DNA of 59,022 nt from Candidatus Methylacidiphilales bacterium. GTDB taxonomy: Bacteria > Verrucomicrobiota > Verrucomicrobiia > Methylacidiphilales > CAZTYG01. A program made the translations under genes and the position numbers. The notes under the pieces are model-generated. The model was given only the letters and a program-made list of their open reading frames with translations, ran no database searches and was not told where the DNA came from. The stretch is from contig JANRJG010000008.1 in NCBI GenBank assembly GCA_033875315.1, forward strand, positions 1-59,022, in the 5' to 3' direction. This document shows positions 1-7,723 of this stretch, piece after piece; the stretch's first letter is position 1; each line of letters begins with the position of its first letter.

Positions 1-70
1 CGACGATACGGTGGCCTTTTTTACGCGCTGCAATGATCCGCTTCCTTAAATCTGCACTCAATGGGTTCAT
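1..70 (-). CDS. IS630-like transposase, N-terminal fragment (runs off window)
   Basis: Reading leftwards from an ATG at position 70, the frame stays open to the window edge and gives about 23 residues. They begin MNPLSADLRKRI and continue with a basic stretch. This opening (xLSxDLRxRI followed by AA/AR) is typical of the helix-turn-helix N-terminus of IS630-family transposases. Only the first helix is visible, so the catalytic DDE domain and the terminal repeats cannot be checked. The 67 bases between this start and the next gene would hold one IS end if the element is complete. The call rests on a short similarity recognised by eye. Confidence 0.5.
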   Translation of the reverse strand, partial: MNPLSADLRKRIIAARKKGHRIV

Positions 71-137
71 CCCCAGTTTGGTACGGCATCGGACAGGGAT
101 TGTACAGTCTATTGTGCCTATCTAATCCGGAATTGCT

Positions 138-992
138 CTAAGGTCCGTCCGGTGGGAGGGTTTCCACCTGGGGCTTATCCGGCTTGGGCGCGGGCTTGCT
201 GTCGAGCGGGATGTCATTGAAAAGACCGGCATTGCTCTTCAGGGAGATCGGCACACGGATCTCGGCCGTGCGGAGCTCCCCGCCATCGGCCGGCAGGTAG
301 GCCACCGACAGGGGACGGCCTTCGATCTGGGCTTTTTCTTTTTCCAGGGGAAAGGCGCGCATCCAGGTCTTCAAGGAACCTTGCAACTCTGTAGAACCCA
401 CGCGCACCAGGCGGTCGCCGGCCCGGAGGCCGGCCTGGCCGGGCGCTGACCCGGCCACCACGGCCCTGACCCGGATGGCGCCGGCGGATTCGCTCAGCAG
501 CAGCTTTTCCGGGAATTGGAACTTCGACACACCCGGCGGCGACGAGGCCGATTCCTGGAAGGCGAAGAGGAAGGAATCGGCCGGGGCGGCTTGGAGGAAG
601 GCGGCAAATTTGTCCACCCCGGTCCAGGCTTCCTGGCCGGCCAGCGTTTGCACGGCCCGTTCGTAAAACAGGCGGGGGTCGTTCTCCGGGTCGACGGCGG
701 TGATCTGGGATTCTTTGCTGCCGTAGCGTTCCTTGAATTGTTCCCGCCGGCGGTTCTTGTCCGTGGATGCGATGACCTTCTCTTCCGGGATCGGAAAGAT
801 ATTCCGGGCCAGTGTGCCTGCGGGCAGGATCTGGATCGGGGTCACCAGAACGCTCTCGGTCAGCACCACGCGCCCATCCTTGACCGCGAGGGGGAAGGCT
901 TCGCCCAAACCGGGAACCCACTCGTTGTCGGCAGCCCGGACAGGCGAGCCAAGGGCTCCCACGAGGACCAGAAGGCAAAGGGCGCGCTGCAT
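138..992 (-). CDS. Secreted PDZ-domain protein
   Basis: A 284-residue protein with a clear Sec signal peptide: MQRA, a hydrophobic LCLLVLVGALG core and an AxA-type end near residue 20. It is therefore predicted to be exported. Residues about 160-250 look like a PDZ domain, with SAPGQAGLRAGDRLVRVGS as the carboxylate-binding and GD-turn region. No protease catalytic motif is visible, so it is probably a binding or scaffold protein rather than a DegP/HtrA-type protease. The C-terminus is proline- and lysine-rich. The ATG at 992 directly precedes the signal peptide. Neighbours are repeats on one side and an IS630-like fragment on the other, so the context gives no function. Confidence 0.8.
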   Translation of the reverse strand: MQRALCLLVLVGALGSPVRAADNEWVPGLGEAFPLAVKDGRVVLTESVLVTPIQILPAGTLARNIFPIPEEKVIASTDKNRRREQFKERYGSKESQITAVDPENDPRLFYERAVQTLAGQEAWTGVDKFAAFLQAAPADSFLFAFQESASSPPGVSKFQFPEKLLLSESAGAIRVRAVVAGSAPGQAGLRAGDRLVRVGSTELQGSLKTWMRAFPLEKEKAQIEGRPLSVAYLPADGGELRTAEIRVPISLKSNAGLFNDIPLDSKPAPKPDKPQVETLPPDGP

Positions 993-1050
993 GACTCATG
1001 CTTAGCCTGCCCGTCCCCGACCGTCAAACGATGTGAGTCCAGCCGGAACG

Positions 1051-1175
1051 ATGCAGTTGCTCACCGCGAAGAGCGCGAAGGACACGAAGTCATTGGGGGT
1101 TGGAATACTTCCTAAGGCCTTCAATGCCATAAGATTATACTTCGCGATCTTCGCGACCTTTGCGGTGAACTGCAT
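1051..1175. repeat. Solo inverted repeat of the CGCGAAG family
   Basis: The left arm (about 1051-1090) begins ATGCAGTT and carries CACCGCGAAGAGCGCGAAG. The right arm (about 1139-1175) is its imperfect reverse complement and ends AACTGCAT. The two arms enclose about 48 bases with no gene. The arms share the CGCGAAG core seen next to mutL (45944-45979) and around the GxxExxY-like gene at 47782. It is best read as an empty, ORF-less member of that repeat family. Confidence 0.7.
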
Positions 1176-1186
1176 AATTATGGCTA

Positions 1187-1463
1187 AGAGCCTATCCGGA
1201 TAACCCCCGTGGCCCGCGTGATGAGTGCCACCTGCCCGAACCCGAGGAGGAGCGACCGCGCATATCGGGAAGAGATACGCAAGGGAGAGACGACGAAGGG
1301 GGCGGGCAGGTGCCGCCATCACCCTCCGGGCTGGGGCCAAAAAGTCGCCCCGCTTCGTTGCTCGTCGGTCACGGGTATATTTCATACCTGCTCCCTCCTC
1401 GCGCCTCGCCGGACGGCTTTTTGACCCCCAGCGCGGATCACGCGGGTTATCCGGATAGGCTCT
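1187..1463. mobile_element. 277-bp MITE-like element with 20-bp terminal inverted repeats (copy 1)
   Basis: The element starts AGAGCCTATCCGGATAACCC and ends with the exact reverse complement. A second copy lies at 58799-59022 in the opposite orientation and matches this one at about 95% by eye until the window ends. Internal palindromes are visible: GCCACCTGCCCG pairs with a GGGCAGGTGCC segment, and GCGTATC pairs with GATATGC around a 7-base loop. A minus-strand frame starting MKYTRDRRATK runs through it. Of the six differences I found between copies in that frame, five change the amino acid, so it is probably not coding. No clear target-site duplication was found. Confidence 0.8.
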
Positions 1464-1582
1464 AAGCTCTCCGGGTGATGGTTCGGTGGGGGTGGCGGGA
1501 AAGTTCCACAATTTCCAAAGTTGTTCACCAACCGCCGGGGTTGCCCCTTTGTTTGTCCGACCCGGGGTCGCAATCTGGGGGG

Positions 1583-1831
1583 ATGCGCCTCATCCGGATC
1601 ATGGAAAGCTACGAAAGAGGGGTCTTCATTTTGGAGGATTCGTCCGGCGGCGGACGGAAACCGGTGGGCCCCCTGGGTAGACTGTTGGGCGAGGCCGACC
1701 GCTTGTTGCGTGGCCAGACGGCCTCGGTGTTGGTCTTGGACCGGGACCGCGAGGTCCGCTGCTGCCGCCGTTACCGTCCGGGTTGGCCGGTCGAGGAGGA
1801 AGATCCGGCCGCCATCCGTGCCGGGTTTTGA
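1583..1831 (+). CDS. Small hypothetical protein
   Basis: An 82-residue frame from ATG 1583, preceded by a G-rich stretch (GGGGGG), with an alternative ATG at 1601. The predicted product starts MRLIRIMESYERGVFILED, is rich in Arg, Asp and Gly, and has no signal peptide or membrane segment. It resembles no family I recognise. It ends 46 bases before the glycosyltransferase start at 1878 on the same strand and could be co-transcribed. High GC makes open frames common here, so it may not be a gene. Confidence 0.3.
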   Translation: MRLIRIMESYERGVFILEDSSGGGRKPVGPLGRLLGEADRLLRGQTASVLVLDRDREVRCCRRYRPGWPVEEEDPAAIRAGF

Positions 1832-1877
1832 TGCGGGATGCCCGGGAATTTCACTCGTCGCGGGCGGGGGCCCTGTC

Positions 1878-2993
1878 ATGCTGGACCGAGTGTTGAAGGT
1901 TGTTTCCATCGGCATTCTGGCGTGGAACGAGGAAGCCTCCATTGGCGCCACGCTGGATTCCCTTTTCGGACAAAGCCTGTTTGATGAGATTGGTAGGCAG
2001 GTGCAAGTGGTGTGCGTACCCAACGCCTGCACGGACGACACAGTGGGTGCCATTTCCCGGGCTTATGAACGTGCCGCACTTCGTCTGCCCTCGGTCCGGA
2101 TGGAAATCCAGTCGCTGGAACGACCCGGCAAGGCCAACGCCTGGAACGAGTACGTCCATCGTTTCGCCGACCCCGCGGCAGAAGTGATGATCCTGGCCGA
2201 TGCCGACATCCTCTTCCATGGCCGGGACACCCTTCGCAACATGGTGGATCTGTTGGAAACGGAGCCTTCTGTGGTGGTGGCGACCGACCAACCCATCAAA
2301 CACGTGGCCCTCAAGACCCACAAGAGCTGCTTCGACCGGATTTCATTGGCCATATCCCGCATGACCGGTGAGGCCCCGGGCCAGTTGACCGGGCAGCTTT
2401 ACGCGGCGCGGGCGTCGTTCCTGCGTCGCTTGGTCATTCCTGAAGGCATTCTGGTCGAGGACGGCTTCCTCAAGCAAATGGTGGTGACCGATTGTTTCAC
2501 CCAACCGGCTGATGCCTCACGTATCCGCCGGGCTCCGGGCGCGGCGCATGTCTTTGAATCGTATACGCGTATCGGCGACATCCTGCCCAACCAGCGACGG
2601 CAGGCGGTGGGGCATACCATCTACACTTACCTGCGCGATGAATTGCAACGCCGTCGCGGGGAGGGGTCGGGGGACGCGGTCATCCGCCGTTTATCCGCGG
2701 AAGATCCCGGGTGGTTTCTGAACGTGATCGACCGGCGTGTATCGAGCGACAACTGGTGGGTGATGCACGAGGGGTGTCTGACCGCCCGCCTGAGGCGCTG
2801 GGCCCGGGGCGGCAGGCGTTGGGCCTTGTTACCAGCGGCCCTGGTGGGGACGGCGATGGATCTGGTGGTGCATCTCTGGGCCAATGACACCCTGAAGAAC
2901 AAGCGCTTGAAAGGCATCTGGAAAGACACCAAGAGCCAGAGCCTCGTTCCCGCAGCTTTGGGTCACCAAGAAATCAGCGGAAAAAGTCGATGA
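1878..2993 (+). CDS. Family 2 glycosyltransferase
   Basis: A 371-residue GT-A type enzyme. The N-terminus reads VVSIGILAWNEEASIGATL, the nucleotide-sugar binding strand of GT2 proteins, followed by a VCVPNACTDDT segment. LADADILF (about residue 110) is the DxD-type metal site, and LVEDGFL (about 195) fits the usual acceptor/catalytic ED motif. A hydrophobic C-terminal stretch (LLPAALVGTAMDLVVHL) suggests membrane association. The ATG at 1878 is chosen because it directly precedes the first beta-strand; the frame stays open far upstream without meaningful sequence. It converges on the EPS operon and overlaps its last gene by 20 bases. Donor and acceptor are unknown. Confidence 0.85.
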   Translation: MLDRVLKVVSIGILAWNEEASIGATLDSLFGQSLFDEIGRQVQVVCVPNACTDDTVGAISRAYERAALRLPSVRMEIQSLERPGKANAWNEYVHRFADPAAEVMILADADILFHGRDTLRNMVDLLETEPSVVVATDQPIKHVALKTHKSCFDRISLAISRMTGEAPGQLTGQLYAARASFLRRLVIPEGILVEDGFLKQMVVTDCFTQPADASRIRRAPGAAHVFESYTRIGDILPNQRRQAVGHTIYTYLRDELQRRRGEGSGDAVIRRLSAEDPGWFLNVIDRRVSSDNWWVMHEGCLTARLRRWARGGRRWALLPAALVGTAMDLVVHLWANDTLKNKRLKGIWKDTKSQSLVPAALGHQEISGKSR

Positions 2994-3615
2994 GATGGTG
3001 GCTGTGGATGACGTCGATTCCGAGGGCTGACTTGAGGAAGTAAAGGGCGGTCAGGACGAGCACGCCAACCAGGGCGGTTGCGAAGCCCACGATGACCACT
3101 CCGGCCAATAGCACAGGAAGGCTGTGGGTGAGATGGTGGACGGCCCGTTGGGTTTCCAGGCGCCAGCGTTCCCACCCCTTGGTGTGACGCTGGAGAAGTT
3201 CCTGTTCGAGGGCTTCGGCGTGGGCTCGACGGGCGCTGAGCGATCGCTGGGCGGACTCCAAGCAGATACGGCGGATTACGGAGAAATCGGTGGTTTTCGA
3301 CACGTAATGGTCCACTTGCGCCCGGTTGATGGCTAGGGTCAGGCGCTCATGGTCGGCCATGCCGCTCAGGAGCAACCGCTGCAAATGCGGATGCCGCCCT
3401 CGGATGCGGGCCATGAAATCCAATCCGCTTTCTCCCGGCATCCGGTCGTCGCACAGCAGTACGCAGTAATCCGCCCGGGAAAGCAGGTCCTCGGCCTCGC
3501 GGGCGTCGGCGCAGGTGTGGACGGTGAAGTAATCCTGCAAGAGCCGCTGCAGGAGTTCGCGGATGGCGGGCTCGTCGTCGACGACCAATATGCGGGGCTT
3601 GGGCGCGTCGGTCAT
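2974..3615 (-). CDS. Response regulator with C-terminal membrane anchor (REC-TM)
   Basis: 213 residues. The N-terminal receiver domain (about 1-125) has the acidic pair in ILVVDDEP, the phospho-acceptor Asp56 in LLCDDRMPG, and a conserved Lys in HYVSKTTD. A coiled-coil-like stretch (about 125-165) follows, then a 30-residue hydrophobic block (LPVLLAGVVIVGFATALVG and onward) that forms one or two membrane segments. There is no DNA-binding or enzymatic output domain, so it probably acts on membrane proteins, plausibly the EPS machinery. The start at 3615 overlaps the stop of the upstream phosphoesterase (ATGA), which makes it the last gene of the EPS operon. Its 3' end overlaps the convergent glycosyltransferase. 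Confidence 0.85.
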   Translation of the reverse strand: MTDAPKPRILVVDDEPAIRELLQRLLQDYFTVHTCADAREAEDLLSRADYCVLLCDDRMPGESGLDFMARIRGRHPHLQRLLLSGMADHERLTLAINRAQVDHYVSKTTDFSVIRRICLESAQRSLSARRAHAEALEQELLQRHTKGWERWRLETQRAVHHLTHSLPVLLAGVVIVGFATALVGVLVLTALYFLKSALGIDVIHSHHLIDFFR

Positions 3616-4757
3616 GGAGATGAGGCGAAGGGAAGCATGAGCCGGTGGATCTGCTCGATCGAGCCCAGGGATTCCGGCAGGGCTTGGTTGGAGCAGATCA
3701 TGGCCGAGGCATCGGGTTCGTCAGGGTGGTAGCCGTGCATTCCGGCGATGCGCTTGGCGCCCATGAAGCTGGGGACGATGAGCACGCCTCCATTCACCAG
3801 AAAAACCATTTCGCCGTACTGGTGGTCGGGGAAGAAGACACCCAATTGTTGGAGTTCGTCATCCTGCAGGAGGCGTCCCTTGGGGTGCGCATCGAGCAAG
3901 GCGGTCAGCCGCGCGCGGGCCTCCGGGCGGTGGAACCAGAACCGGGCCATGGTGGAATCGTAGAAGGCGGTGAAGTCTTTCCCGTAGACCAATCCGGTGG
4001 CGACGATTTCCTTTTGCAGGTCCACGGTGTCGGTGACGTCGTGCATCCCGTGGTCGGTGAAGACCCAGAAGGGGACTTCGTCGTAGGAGCGGCGGGCCTT
4101 TGCCACCAAGGCGCGGATTTGTCCGTCGTACCAACGGACCAGATCCGAAACACCCGCGTCCAAGGGGCCGTGGGCGTGCATCCAGGCGTCGAGCTTGCCC
4201 AGGGAGATGTAGGCGAAGTCGATGTCGCGGGCTTCGAGGCGGGCCTCCAGTCGCCGGATCTTTTCTTCGTCGGGCAACGAGGAGTCATGGACATACCAGC
4301 GTTTCCCGGTCTGCTTGAGTTGGTCGAAGATGTTTTCTCCCACGGGCAGGCCGCCGGGTTCCCAGATGCGTTTTTTTTCGGCGTAGTCGAAGAGGCCGAG
4401 TTTGTCGAAGGGGACGTTGTAGATCTGGAAGTAACCGGTGAAGCCATGGAGTTTTTTGATCAGGCGGCTGAGGAGGTGGCGCACGCGGGCCCGGTTCATC
4501 AGGGCGGCGGGCAGGAAACGCAGGGCGCGCAGCCAACGGAAGGGGGAAGTCGCCGGGGCGAAATAAAACGACGACCACAGACGGTGTTCGCCGGGCATTT
4601 TCCCGGAGATGATCGAGGGATCGCAGGCGGAGGAGTAGCCGAGGATGGTGCGCAGGGGTTTGCGATACGGGGCGAGGTCGGTGAGAAAATCCGGGTGGCG
4701 GCGGAGGATTTCCCAACCGAACGCGTCGATGAAGATGAAAAGCGGGAGGCGTTTCAT
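3612..4757 (-). CDS. Alkaline-phosphatase-superfamily phosphodiesterase/transferase
   Basis: 381 residues. Metal-ligand motifs of the alkaline phosphatase/nucleotide pyrophosphatase fold are recognisable: FIFIDAFGWE at the start, WVFTDHGMHD in the middle and MHGYHPDEPDAS near the end. The likely nucleophile is a Ser in CDPSIISGKMPGEH, about residue 50. There is no signal peptide, so it is likely cytoplasmic. In EPS loci such proteins may hydrolyse nucleotide-linked or lipid-linked intermediates or transfer phospho-substituents; the substrate is unknown here. The ATG at 4757 overlaps the stop of the preceding GT2 gene (ATGA). A longer upstream frame exists but runs into that neighbour. The downstream junction with the response regulator is also ATGA. 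Confidence 0.75.
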   Translation of the reverse strand: MKRLPLFIFIDAFGWEILRRHPDFLTDLAPYRKPLRTILGYSSACDPSIISGKMPGEHRLWSSFYFAPATSPFRWLRALRFLPAALMNRARVRHLLSRLIKKLHGFTGYFQIYNVPFDKLGLFDYAEKKRIWEPGGLPVGENIFDQLKQTGKRWYVHDSSLPDEEKIRRLEARLEARDIDFAYISLGKLDAWMHAHGPLDAGVSDLVRWYDGQIRALVAKARRSYDEVPFWVFTDHGMHDVTDTVDLQKEIVATGLVYGKDFTAFYDSTMARFWFHRPEARARLTALLDAHPKGRLLQDDELQQLGVFFPDHQYGEMVFLVNGGVLIVPSFMGAKRIAGMHGYHPDEPDASAMICSNQALPESLGSIEQIHRLMLPFASSP

Positions 4758-5659
4758 GGCAGGGAAGGCTGGCCTTGTCCGTCTATCAAACCCTGGTGGA
4801 AGGCGCTGTGGATGGTGGCGCGATAGCGCAGGTTGTAAGGTAGTGTGCCGATCCGTCCGTTGGCGATCGCACGGAGGGTGTCGCGGATCATTTCCTTGGT
4901 GCAACCAGCCAGGCGGGAAAGCAACCGTGGTTGCTGGCCGTAGAGGCGGGCGAAGACAATGCCGTGGCGGTATTTCTTTTTGTGAAGAGAGGGGAGGGAA
5001 TAATTGTGCGAGTGTTCCACCACGGAATCCAGGACCAGTCGGAAACGGGCACCCTTCCTCCGGCAGGCGGCGGCCCAGACGAGATCCTCGGCGTAGCCGT
5101 CTTCATAGAACTTCGTTTCCTCCCAAAGGCTCCGCTTGAAGGCGCAGGAAACGGCAGAAAAGAAATCCTCATTCTCTTCCTTGATGTTGCGGGGGTCGTA
5201 GGCGCGGAGGTAGTCGTCGCCCACGACCCAAAGGGCGTCCGGGCGGGCGATTTGTTTGCTCATGGTGGCGTCGGCTCGGTCCTCGAGAATGGGACGCAGG
5301 AGATTCTCCAACCAGTGCTCGTCGGTGGGGACGGCATCGGCGTTGAGGAAGACGGTGATGGATTCGGGGGCGGCGGCGACCATCTCGTTGAGCACACGAC
5401 CGGGGATGTAGTCGGCCGGGGCGATTTTACGCAGGCGTGCCGGGTTGGCTTTCTCGAAGACTTCGACCGTGCCGTCGGTGGAGCCCGAATCGACGTTGTA
5501 AAGAGTGAAGCCCTGCAGCGTTTGGCGGGCGAGGGCATCCAGGACGCGCGGCGGGTGGGGCATCTCGTTCATCGAGCGCATGAGGATGGAGACGGCAGGC
5601 AGTGAGTCTCGCGCGGAGGCGCGGAGGCGCGCAGGGGGAGAGGGAAGGTTTGGGTTCAT
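4754..5659 (-). CDS. Family 2 glycosyltransferase (start supplied by a repeat)
   Basis: 301 residues. The GT2 core begins at about residue 20 with AVSILMRSMNE, followed by NVDSGSTDGT (nucleotide-sugar binding), FLNADAVP (DxD-like metal site) and EDLVWAAACRRKG (acceptor/catalytic ED). The first 19 residues (MNPNLPSP to ARDS) are encoded by the hairpin repeat at 5608-5703. They match the N-terminus of the neighbouring GxxExxY protein and are not part of the GT2 fold. The element appears to have replaced the native start, since no in-frame ATG remains upstream of the first beta-strand. The stop overlaps the start of the phosphoesterase gene (ATGA). It probably extends the EPS repeat unit. Confidence 0.85.
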   Translation of the reverse strand: MNPNLPSPPARLRASARDSLPAVSILMRSMNEMPHPPRVLDALARQTLQGFTLYNVDSGSTDGTVEVFEKANPARLRKIAPADYIPGRVLNEMVAAAPESITVFLNADAVPTDEHWLENLLRPILEDRADATMSKQIARPDALWVVGDDYLRAYDPRNIKEENEDFFSAVSCAFKRSLWEETKFYEDGYAEDLVWAAACRRKGARFRLVLDSVVEHSHNYSLPSLHKKKYRHGIVFARLYGQQPRLLSRLAGCTKEMIRDTLRAIANGRIGTLPYNLRYRATIHSAFHQGLIDGQGQPSLP

Positions 5660-6473
5660 ACGAAAAGAATTAAACCTCTGCGTCTCTGCGCCTCTGCGCG
5701 AGAAATGTTTCTTGTTCGTGCGTAGTTGGTTTCCGTTCGTGTGTAGCTGGGTCCATTTCGGAAAGGACTCGCGCGGAGGCGCTGAGGCGCGGAGGAGGGG
5801 GGGCGATCATAAGGAAAGAATCATAAACTCAGCGACTCTGTGCGAGGTTCGTCTTCAGTTAGATTATTTACGGCGCGCACAATGCCTTCCTTCAGCAGGG
5901 CAGCACCGAAGTTGAGCAAATAGCCAAGCTTCAAACCTGACAATTTGAGATAGGTTTGAATCTGTTTGCGGTGCGCTGCGGATAGCTTCTCGACTGATTT
6001 CAGTTCTAGTATGACTTTCTGATTTACAATCAGGTCCGCACGAAAACCTTCGTCGAAGCTTTGGTCTTGATAGCTTATCGGAATGGGAACCTGACGTTGC
6101 ACGTCCAAGCCTCTTCGGGTTAGTTCATGGGCGAGGACCGCTTCATAGACGGTTTCCAGTAATCCAGGGCCCAGTTGGCGGTGCATCTCGATGGCGGACT
6201 CCAAAATGAGGGTGCCGATCTCATTTTCAGAAAGATCTCGCGCGGAGGCGCTGAGGCGCGGAGGTGGGGGAGGAAGATTGGGGTTCATGGGAAGAAAATC
6301 AAACCTCTGCGTCCCTGCGTCACTGCGCGAGAAAAGGTTCCCGTTGGTGCGTAGCTGGGTCCATTTTCGGAAAGGACTAGCGCGGAGGCACTGAGTCGCG
6401 GAGAGGGAGAAGGAAGGTTGGGGTTCATACGAGAAGAATCAAAACCTCTGCGTCCCTGCGCCTCTGCGCGAGA
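5608..6473. mobile_element. Composite hairpin-repeat element carrying a GxxExxY gene
   Basis: Four related hairpin units are visible: about 5608-5703, 5767-5847, 6237-6331 and 6377-6473. The complete units start near CTCGCGCGGAGGCGC and end near GCCTCTGCGCGAG, so each can fold on itself. The second unit is degraded. Units one and two are joined by a spacer containing GCGTAGCTGGGTCCATTT, and units three and four by nearly the same spacer, so a two-hairpin cassette lies on each side of the GxxExxY gene. The whole block sits in the only large gap of an otherwise overlapping EPS operon. It encodes the N-terminus of the downstream GT2 and the C-terminus of the upstream GT4, which is good evidence that it was inserted. 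Confidence 0.75.
5821..6288 (-). CDS. GxxExxY protein (PD-(D/E)XK nuclease-like)
   Basis: 155 residues. The family signature GPGLLETVYE is at about residue 41, after an SENEIGTLI helix. A PD-(D/E)XK-like core follows: the Asp in FRADLIV, then ILELKSVE, and LGYLLNFG near the end. The family is widespread and sporadic, is related to the PDDEXK nuclease fold, and has no settled function. The first 19 residues (MNPNLPPP to SARD) come from the flanking hairpin repeat, as does the C-terminal PRTESLSL. The gene therefore appears adapted to being carried inside that repeat. It lies in the same orientation as the EPS operon and may be transcribed with it. Confidence 0.85.
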   Translation of the reverse strand: MNPNLPPPPPRLSASARDLSENEIGTLILESAIEMHRQLGPGLLETVYEAVLAHELTRRGLDVQRQVPIPISYQDQSFDEGFRADLIVNQKVILELKSVEKLSAAHRKQIQTYLKLSGLKLGYLLNFGAALLKEGIVRAVNNLTEDEPRTESLSL

Positions 6474-7716
6474 GGATGTCTTGGTAGAGTTCCAGATGGC
6501 GGTCGGCGACCTTCGACCAATCGTAAGTTTCCAAGGCGAGTTTGCGCCCGGCGTTGGCCAGTTGTTCGCGCAGGGCCGTGGAGGCCGCCAGTTCTCCCAA
6601 TGCGGTGGCAAGGGCGGTGGCATCGCCCTTGGGCACGAGGCGGATGTTTTCGCCGTCGGTGGTGAAGCCGGGGATGCCACCGACGCGGGTGGCGATGACG
6701 GGCTTTCCGGCGGCCCAGGCTTCAAGGATGACGATGCCGAAAGGTTCGTGGTCAGTGGGAAGGACGAAGGTTTCGGCGGCGGCGAAGGCCGATGCCAGGC
6801 GGGGGTCGCCCGGACTGAATCCGGGGATGATGAGGAGGCGGTCGGCGATGCCCAGTTCCGCCGCAGTCTGGCGGATCTGGTGTTGGTAGTCCTCGACCGT
6901 GACCGGACCGATTAGGACGAGGTGGTGGTGGGGATGGTTGCGGGAGAATTCGGCGAAGGCACGCACGAGCAGGAGTTGGTTTTTTTGGAAATCGATGCGG
7001 GAGACGCAGAGGAGAAACGGTTTGCCAGCCAGTTGGGGATGGTCGCGGAGGAAGACGTCGGGGGTGGCGGAGGAAAAGGTCGCGGTATCGACGCCGTTGG
7101 GGATGTATTCGATCCGTAAATTAGGCCATTTGGCGCGCATGAGCGCGGCTTCGTCGCTGCCCACGCAGATGACGGCAGCGGCGTCGCGCAGTACATGCCG
7201 TGAACCGAGGAGAAGGCCGAAGGCCTTGCCCCATTCAGGCTTGCCGGCGAAGGGTTCCCTCATCTTCTCCACTTGTTCGGCCGGGGTGGTGAGGAGTCCG
7301 CCGTGGATGGAGACGACGTAGGGGATGCGGCGCAGGCGGGCAGCGGTGCGGGCGATGCCACCGAGGCGGAGTTGGACGTGGGTGTGAATGAGGGAAAGCC
7401 CAGGTTGGCGCAAGAGATCGGTCAGGATCCCTGGAGCCAGGGGGCTGCCGCCCTTGAGCTGGAGCCGTTGTTTGTCGTCGGCGGAAAGCCCGAGCCAGGG
7501 GAAGAGGTAGCGGTGGCGGTGGATCTGGACGGTGTCGCGGATCTCCACGCCGGGTTGGGAAAGCATGGACGTGCAATGGACCGGGCTGTGGATGCCGCGG
7601 GCTTCGTAGGCCCGGGCCAGTTGGTGGACCACGGTTTCAGTGCCACCCCACTTGGCCGTGGTCATGCGGCGCAGGACGTGGGCGACCGACTTCAAGCTGG
7701 GCGGGAGGGGTTTCAT
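6439..7716 (-). CDS. Family 4 glycosyltransferase
   Basis: 425 residues, GT-B fold. The N-terminal half has the glycine-rich acceptor loop MTTAKWGGTETVVHQLARA and VVSIHGGLL. The C-terminal half has the donor-binding pattern LCVSRIDFQKN and PTDHEPFGIVILEAWAAG, an EX7E-type motif with Glu in EPFG and Glu in ILEAW. It probably adds one sugar to the EPS lipid-linked intermediate at the cytoplasmic membrane. The last ten residues (SRRGAGTQRF) are encoded by the hairpin repeat that begins the inserted element, so the native C-terminus was extended. Seven bases separate its start from the pyruvyl transferase stop. Confidence 0.9.
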   Translation of the reverse strand: MKPLPPSLKSVAHVLRRMTTAKWGGTETVVHQLARAYEARGIHSPVHCTSMLSQPGVEIRDTVQIHRHRYLFPWLGLSADDKQRLQLKGGSPLAPGILTDLLRQPGLSLIHTHVQLRLGGIARTAARLRRIPYVVSIHGGLLTTPAEQVEKMREPFAGKPEWGKAFGLLLGSRHVLRDAAAVICVGSDEAALMRAKWPNLRIEYIPNGVDTATFSSATPDVFLRDHPQLAGKPFLLCVSRIDFQKNQLLLVRAFAEFSRNHPHHHLVLIGPVTVEDYQHQIRQTAAELGIADRLLIIPGFSPGDPRLASAFAAAETFVLPTDHEPFGIVILEAWAAGKPVIATRVGGIPGFTTDGENIRLVPKGDATALATALGELAASTALREQLANAGRKLALETYDWSKVADRHLELYQDILSRRGAGTQRF

Positions 7717-7723
7717 GGTTGGC

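Noticed and set aside
1002-1511. Minus-strand frame running through the MITE-like element
   Set aside because: The frame crosses both terminal repeats, and the second copy of the element shows mostly amino-acid-changing differences, so it is unlikely to be a protein gene.
5608-6473. Possible CRISPR array from the regularly placed repeats
   Set aside because: The units are about 95-bp hairpins with conserved spacers, not short repeats with unique spacers, and there are no cas genes.
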